DNA from: Puccinellia tenuiflora
Taxonomy: Eukaryota > Streptophyta > Magnoliopsida > Poales > Poaceae
NCBI GenBank assembly: GCA_012064385.1
Contig: QRDG01000414.1
Location: 1,306,147-1,370,146, forward strand
Direction of reading: 5' to 3'
DNA: 64,000 nucleotides
The notes beneath the pieces were generated by a model. The model worked only from the letters and a program-made list of their open reading frames with translations. It was not told the DNA's origin and searched no databases. A program made the position numbers and the translations under genes. Shown one piece after another: positions 57,644 to 64,000 of the stretch (position 1 is the first letter of the stretch; the number at the start of each line of letters is the position of its first letter).

Positions 57644-59128
57644 TGATAACCCACAAGTGTAGGGGATCGTGTGTAGCCTTTTCGATAAGTAAGAGTGTCG
57701 AACCCAACGAGGAGCTAAAGGTAGGATACTTATTCTCTCAAGTTCTATCAACCATTGACACAACTCTACGCACACTAGACGTTTACTTTATCTTGGAAAT
57801 AAAAGTAGAGGAACAATACAGGTGTGAAACGATAGTTTTGCAATATAATAAAGAACAATAAAGTAAAGTTAGTTGTTGCAGCAATAAGGTAACATAAAGT
57901 AACAGAGCATGAGTGTGGAAAAGTGGTGGAAAGTGTGATGGAATTGTCCAAGATTAATTAGTGAAGTTACTTAGTCCATCGTCTTCGATGCAGTTTTCTA
58001 TGCGGGAGAGGCAAATATACATGTACTCAACTACTTGTGATTATACATACTATATGATTGGAATATTATCAAGCTTCCGCAAATACTAACAATTCATTAA
58101 GGTTTTCCCAACCATAGTATTAAGTTTAATGTCCTCTTTATCCCATAAATGTAAGATTGAGGTTCGAGTTCTTAGGCTTCTGTCAATCCGGCAGAACTTC
58201 CCCCTTCTTCTTACACATACTACAAACCCTATGATGATGATCCATGCGCGCATAAATATAATGGCACCAAAGTACTGTACCATATCAACTTAGAACTCGA
58301 ATAAACCAAAGATATTCAACTATCCAACCATAGGACAAAGGAAACTACACAAACATGACATAGATAAAAGGATAATGATTGATAGCATCAAACACCATGT
58401 TTACATAGATGGTATAGAGGTGTGTGGGAGGATGAACCACTATAGCTACATGGAGATGGCGGTGAAGATGAAGAAGGGGCAGCGAGGAGCGCAGGGCACC
58501 GCCGGCGGCCGGCGGTGGCGCAGGGACTCCCCCTGCGCCGCCGGCCATCTTGGGGTGCGATGCCCCTTAGCCTCCTTCCTTCATGGATTCCTGGTGATGT
58601 AGCGAGCCCTCCCCCCATGGAGATGGGATCCATGGGGGAGGCAAAAACGCGGCTTTGGTGGCTGGAATTCGTGGGTCTTGTGGTCCTTCACGGCCTAGGT
58701 TTCCTTCCCTTATATACCTTGTCGGATTTCCGTCATCCCATCTAGGCTTTCCGTAGATCGAGCTTATCTCGGCCGTACGGACTCGGATTGGGCCGAATTT
58801 TACGTCCAGATTCATTAGGAGCAAATTCCTTACAACTTTCGCGACCAACCTTTTTCCATTTGACATCATCTTCTGCCCGGTACGTGACAATCTTCGAAAA
58901 GATTTTTCAGACAGATTTCAGAAAAGTCCCAATTCGACTCCAACAAGGTTTCGTTTTGTATTTTTGATAATTCCTATACATTGAAGTGTAAAACAAGAAT
59001 ATTGTGTACTTTTGCAACTATTAGTAGGTTAGTCCAAATAAATCATAACCTTGATATAAAAACAAGTGTTAAAATCATAAAAGTAGCATGAAACAATTAA
59101 AAATTATAGATACGTTTTGGACGTATCA
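57644..59128 (-). repeat. 3' LTR of the interrupted non-autonomous element
   Basis: 1,485 bp, minus orientation. Open frames in its GC-rich part (58345-58890) are shared by both strands and are not convincing genes. The adjacent interior begins with minus-strand TAAGTTTGGGATGT, its polypurine tract. Confidence 0.75.
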
Positions 59129-61397
59129 ACATCCCAAACTTAATTCCTGCTCGTCCTCGAGTAGATAAATGATAACAAAATAATTTTTGATGTTGAATGC
59201 TTTATCAGATTTTTAACAATTGCATGATAAATGATGTATAAATAATGAAACTTTAGCAACCATGTTACCTAATGAAAAGATATCAACGAACTAAGAGTTC
59301 ATAACATAAAATTTATAAACATCAAACAAGATTGTAATGATCATAATAAAACATGATAGAGTGGTATCTCGCTTGTCCTTTCTGATACTGCAAAACATAA
59401 ATGCAGAGCACCTCCGAAGTTCAAGTGGAGACTAGAACAAAGATATCAAAGGTAGAAACATCACAACTATAACTCAGTTAACAGTATTTTGCAACAAAGC
59501 ATATTACACTAAGAATGACAACTATGCTCTCGAAGAAGTGCTCAAAGAAGGATATTGTGACTCAACATAAAAATACAAGACGGGCCCTTCGCAGAGGGAA
59601 GCAGGGATTTATCATGTGCTAGAGCTTTTTATTTCTTTATGAAACAGAAGTAAAACAATTTTGAGATATGCATGCTTTCGTCAACGACTCCACAATAAAG
59701 AAATCCGTCGGTCTTCTGTACCAAGCAAGGCTTTTAGACTTTTGAGAGCGGCTGGTAATTAGAGGAATGAGGTCACTCATCGTTCTCCTTTGTTTCACCA
59801 CTGACCAATGTTTGACTGATTTCTCAGGTTTGCATTGTGCGGAGGAGAATGGTGGGTTATATTTATATTTTGATTAAGCCAGCTCTCGGCAAATTCATGG
59901 GAGCACATAATCAATCCTCACTGGGTGAAAAGGGGTTAATTACCTTGCTTGATACAGACTATGAAAAACTTCTTTACTACTTCCTCATGAGCTTAAAAAC
60001 ATAGGCACAAATTGGAATATTTTGAGAATTTTAAAGATAGCACATGACAAATTTACTTGGAATGGTTTAGAAATACCATGTGTAGGAATTTATGGTGGAC
60101 GCTTTGGAAAGACTGGTTTTAAGGATTTTCTATGCACGAGCAGTATTCTCGCTCAGTACAAGTGAAGGCTAGCAAAAGACTGGGAAGCGACAACTAGGAG
60201 AGCAATACTTTTCATAATCATGCTTTGCGACAAAACAATATTGAACAAGGCATAAAAGTGATATCAATACTTTGAGGCAAAAAGTTCATCGAGGCGTGAG
60301 ACTTTCTATTTAGTCAAACATGTGTAAGCATGTGCCAAGTCAATCCAACATGAATTATTCAAAGGAGGATCCCAAACTACCATACCATCTTATGAGTAAA
60401 ACAATGCATGTTAACATCAAAAATAACATATTATGCACTCCTAATTAACTAATTGATACTATCCATAAGAAAAACACAAATTTCTAAACAAAATTATTCA
60501 CACATCATTTTTAAGTTTCAACAAGTAATCCAGCAACCAAATAGACTCCCAACCAACTCTCCAAACAGGGGATAAATAAAAGATATGACAATCAGCTCAT
60601 TTATGTAAACGTTGTTTTGATACTAAGATAAATAAATAATAAGATACACACGCTCCAAGTTAATCAAGTTTCTATGTTGCTCAAAAACAAAGTTTGAAGG
60701 TTTGCAAACCAAGTGATTGTTGATGTAGAGGGATGCGGTGACATCCCCAAGCTTATTGCTTTGACCATCCTGGATATCTCTCAGTTCGGTGTTCCTTCAT
60801 TTCCTATGACAAAACTTCAACACAAAAACTCTTCCATCCTTTTCTGCGGTTAGACATTAGTGCAATAGATAATATTTCCAATGTGCTGCCATTAAAATTA
60901 ATCAAATTTTGTTTTCATGCTACAGAGAGGTTGCTGAAGTGGCAAACTTCTAAATGAAAGGTCAGATCCAAAAAGAACCAAATGAAAATGAAAAGAGGCC
61001 ACTCTTACAACAAAAGTCAAAATCTGTCCAGAAAAACAGCAGCTGGAAAACGCAATTTTTAAGTGCACTTAAACATGTCAGGAATTTTTGCCAATATTTG
61101 TGCGTGCAGAGGATTAGATGATACTTAAGCTGTTAAATTTTTTGTGACTTTTAGAGTTTTCAGTAAAATATGAAAAATCACACAGTAAGCAGCAGATGAT
61201 GAAAACCGAAAAGCCCTTAAATATGCATCAACTAAAACTAAATGGGTAAAACTTGGTACTTTATTTTTGAAAAACTAAAAGACCAGAGGGAAAAACAAAA
61301 ACAAACTGAAAGTAAAAAACAAACCGATGCTCCAAGAATAGCACATATTATGTGAAGCAATAAAAATATAGTACCACGGGTGAAAACTGATGATTGT
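59129..61397 (-). other. Non-coding interior shared with two other elements
   Basis: Contains GCCCTTCGCAGAGGGAAGCA at 59584 and the GTGCGGAGGAGAATGGTG block at 59837, both matched at 17785-18057 and, inverted, near 38730 and 38470. No ORF. Confidence 0.7.
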
Positions 61398-62911
61398 TGA
61401 TACGTCCATTTTGCATCACTATTTTATATCATAATTTACTAATATTCATTGATATATTTTGTGTTTAGAAGTGATACTTATGTTATTTTACCTATTTTGC
61501 ATGTTTCATTATCATTGGGGAATTATTCACCGGAGGCTGAATTATGCTGGAAAAAGGACCGTCAAGATACCATATTTCTGAAGACCAACGGAGTCCGGAG
61601 CAAATACAGAAGACCTTATATTTGCAAATAAGGGCGTGAGCCAAAAGGGGAGCCGGAGGAGGGCTGCCAGTGGCCCACACCATGTGGTGGCGCGACACCC
61701 CCCTGGCCGGCGCCACCAGGTGGTGTGGAGGCCCTGGCCCACCAACAGGCCTCCCCCTTCGCATACTTGTTCACCCCGAAAACCTAAGACGGGGAGAGGC
61801 ATAGAGAGGTATTCCGCCGCCGCCACGAGGCGGAAACCAGAGAGAGAGAAAAAGCTCTCCGGCAGGGAGAAATCTGCCGGGGGAATTCCCTCCCGGAGGG
61901 GGAAGATCGTCACCATCGTCATCGTCATCGAGCTAGGCTTCATCGGGATCATTATCATCATCGTCTCCACCACTGAGCACCATCATCCCCATCACGCCAC
62001 TCCGTTCCGCTGTAACATCTTGGGTAGAATCTTGTCTAGTTCATAGGGGAAGCTTTCCCGGTGTTGATTACCCCTTGTGATTGATGCTATTGAGTGAAAC
62101 CATTGAATTAAGGCTTATGTCCAGATTGTTATTCATCATTATATCACCTCTGATCATGATCCATATGATGTCTTGTGAGTATTTCATTTAGTTCTTGAGG
62201 ACATGGGAGAAGTCTAGATGTTAGTAGTGAACTGTGTTGAGTAATATTTATTAGTCTGATACTTAAGTTGTGGTGTTATTCTTCTAGTGGTGTCATGTGA
62301 ACGTCGACTACATGACACTTCACCTTTTAAGGGCCTAGGGGAATGCATTGTGTATTTGGTTTACTAATTGTGGGGTTGCCGGAGTGACAGCAACCTGAAC
62401 CCCCTTTGGTACATCATTGCATAAGGGATAGCAGGATCTCACAGTGTAAGGCTGTGGTTAGATTTATCTTAATTACTTTCTTGTATTTGCGGTATGCTTA
62501 TGAGAGGTATAATCACAAGTATGTATTAGTCCTAGGAAGGGCGGTGCATTAGCATAGGTTCACCCACACAACAATTATCGAAACAATGAAGATTAATCAG
62601 CTATAGGAAGCGAAAGCACTTGACTAAATTCCCGTGTGTCCTCAAGAACGTTTGGTCATCATAAGTAGAACCACCGGCTTGTCCTTTGCTCTAAAAAGGA
62701 TTGGGCCACTTGCTGCAATTATTATTACCGCATTTTATTTACTCGTATTTTATTATTCTGCATTATCAAAAACCACTAAAAATCTGTCTGTGAGCATTTA
62801 CAGTGAATCCTTGATTGAAACCACTTGTCAACACCTTCTGCTCCTCGTTGGGTTCGACACTCTTATTTATCGAAAATACTACGATACACCCCCTATACTT
62901 GTGGGTCATCA
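61398..62911 (+). repeat. 5' LTR of the Athila-like element
   Basis: 1,514 bp, TG...CA. The frame at 61636-62046 inside it is chance. Partner LTR outside the window. Confidence 0.8.
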
Positions 62912-62922
62912 AGACTATTTTC

Positions 62923-62939
62923 TGGCGTCGTTGCCGGGA
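62923..62939 (+). promoter_or_regulatory. Primer-binding site, tRNA-Asp type
   Basis: TGGCGTCGTTGCCGGGA, eleven bases after the LTR end; one mismatch to the tRNA-Asp complement over the first 16 bases. Confidence 0.8.
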
Positions 62940-63025
62940 GTGAAGCGCTATTGGTAAGTGGAATTGGTAAGGGAAGCCTTTATTGTAAGTGCTGTTTTTA
63001 TTTCTGTCTGCTATTTTATTTCATT

Positions 63026-64000
63026 ATGGAGAGGCTATCTATTGATTACCTCTTAAAAAGTCTACTACTACTGCTATTGAAATTGATGAGGCACCAGATG
63101 AGGAGGTAACCCCATATAAGATACCTATTAAAATTGCTGAGCGTGTAATGGATAATCGCTATGATGGAACTGCCCGTCCTGGAGATCATTTGTTATATTT
63201 ACATGAATTATGCAGGTTGTTTAAGTGTGCAGGTATTACAATGGGAAAGGTGAAGAAGAAATTATTTTCTCTGTCATTGTCTGGGAGAGCTGCACATTGG
63301 TATAAACTGCTGCAGAATAGTCGGTCTCTTACTTGGGAAGAAATTGTGCCTCTATTCTATTTTAAATTCTATCCTCCAAGTGAAATCCACAAGGATCGGA
63401 ATCTTATATATAATTTTTGGCCTCATGATGGAGAGAGTATTGCCCAAGCGTGGGGGAGATTGAAGTCATTATTGCTCAAATGCCCTGTTCATGGACTTCT
63501 AGGTAATATTATTATTGATAATTTCTATGCAAGGCTTTCTTTTCAGGATAAAACCTTGTTGGATACTGCTTGTGCCTGGTCATTTTCAAGCAATAAAGAA
63601 GAGTTTAAATGGGAACTTCTTGATCGCATTGAAGAGAATGCTGAAGGATGGGAAAGCGACAAAGGTAGAGAGTCAGGTATAAAATATGATTACGAATGCA
63701 TTAAAACTTTTATGGATACTGATAATTTTCAAGATATGAGTAATGCTTATGGTCTTGACTCTCAAGTTGTTGTGAACTTTTACAAAGCCTTTGCCTCCTA
63801 TTTCGAATTGCCTAAAAAGAATTTTGATAAGTATCATGAACCTTATAAGGATAAAGCTAAATTGCCTATTGGTAGGACTGTTGAGGTTAATACTGTTGAT
63901 CACATTTTGCCTGAAGCTTATATTGAAAAAATTCCCTTTCCTGCTAAAGTGAGGGAGTACTCTGTCATAACTAGTGTGGTTAATAAAAGTGCAAAGAAAC
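63026..64000 (+). CDS. Gag of Athila-like element, partial at window end
   Basis: The likely start is ATG 63026 (MERLSIDYL), but a one-base frame change near 63045 separates it from the main frame, which is open without a stop from 63046 to the window end at 64000. The main frame reads KKSTTTAIEIDEAPDEE, then MDNRYDGTARPGDHLLYLHE from 63148. The Retrotrans_gag core is LFSLSLSGRAAHWYKLLQ, SLTWEEIVPLFYFKFYPP and GESIAQAWGRLKSLLLKCP. Gag packages the element RNA. The element may be fairly young because about 318 codons are open; the start-proximal shift could be real or a base error. Confidence 0.8.

Larger units (their letters stand above)
57644..61397 (-). mobile_element. Non-autonomous gypsy-like LTR element, interrupted by the next insertion
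   Basis: LTR 57644-59128 (minus, starts TGATACGTCCAAAACGTATC, ends GTGGGTTATCA), then interior to 61397. The interior shares the conserved non-coding blocks of the elements at 15707 and 34278 but its LTR is a different sequence variant. The other LTR must lie beyond the window because an Athila-like element enters at 61398. Confidence 0.75.
61398..64000 (+). mobile_element. Athila/Fatima-like Ty3-gypsy element, 5' part
   Basis: LTR 61398-62911 starts TGATACGTCCATTTTGCATC and ends GTGGGTCATCA. A primer site follows, then gag runs off the window end. LTR start and gag fit the Athila-type Fatima family of cereals as I recall it. It sits inside the interior of the preceding minus-strand element. 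Confidence 0.8.

Noticed and set aside
61636..62046. 136-codon ORF as a gene
   Set aside because: Entirely inside the Athila-like LTR, Arg/His/Ile low-complexity, no promoter of its own.

Overview
This 64 kb window looks like nuclear DNA of a large-genome grass, most likely a Pooideae cereal or forage grass. The evidence is densely nested LTR retrotransposons whose termini resemble families I know from wheat, barley and oat, an En/Spm (CACTA) transposon with TTTGCCGAGTGT-type subterminal repeats, MITEs, a LINE, and only sparse low-copy genes with plant splice sites. Family names given here are from recall. No database search was possible.

Layout: 1-4938 is a decayed minus-strand Ty1-copia element. 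4939-7023 is a PIF/Harbinger element with TAA target duplication that carries only the Myb/trihelix-like ORF1. 7024-8299 is a copia-type LTR with a GC-rich ORF. 8370-9165 looks like a non-LTR 3' end. 9821-10975 is a real host gene (minus), a 114-residue DnaJ-type zinc-finger protein with three exons. 11151-24675 is a minus-strand L1-type LINE, split in ORF1 by a complete 6.6 kb non-autonomous LTR element (15707-22294, ACGAC duplication). 24676-27060 holds two LTR fragments. 27065 to about 31575 is a broken plus-strand copia element. A TM9SF exon fragment (about 31590-31672) and a Harbinger-like element (31847-32957) follow. 33184-41378 is a composite of two oppositely oriented copies of one non-autonomous LTR family inside a single GCTAC duplication. 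41379-44825 has a GA microsatellite, a MULE-type MITE and a CACTA fragment with ~650 bp tandem repeats.

45640-46787 is a second genic island: a TATA box, a 229-codon intronless gene resembling phytochrome kinase substrate (PKS) proteins, and a strong RNA hairpin just downstream. 46790-50935 is mostly unassigned. 50945-51352 is a second 9-bp-duplication MITE. 51496-64000 is a three-level nest: a SIRE/Maximus-like copia element (minus) that has lost pol, entered by a non-autonomous gypsy-like element (minus), entered by an Athila/Fatima-like element (plus) whose gag is still open at the window edge.

Only the two host genes are likely to serve the plant. The rest is a layered record of insertions. 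The gypsy-like elements share primer sites matching tRNA-Asp, a GCTTGGGGATGC-type polypurine tract where it can be read, and a conserved non-coding 3' internal region, so the ones lacking pol presumably depend on enzymes from an autonomous relative.
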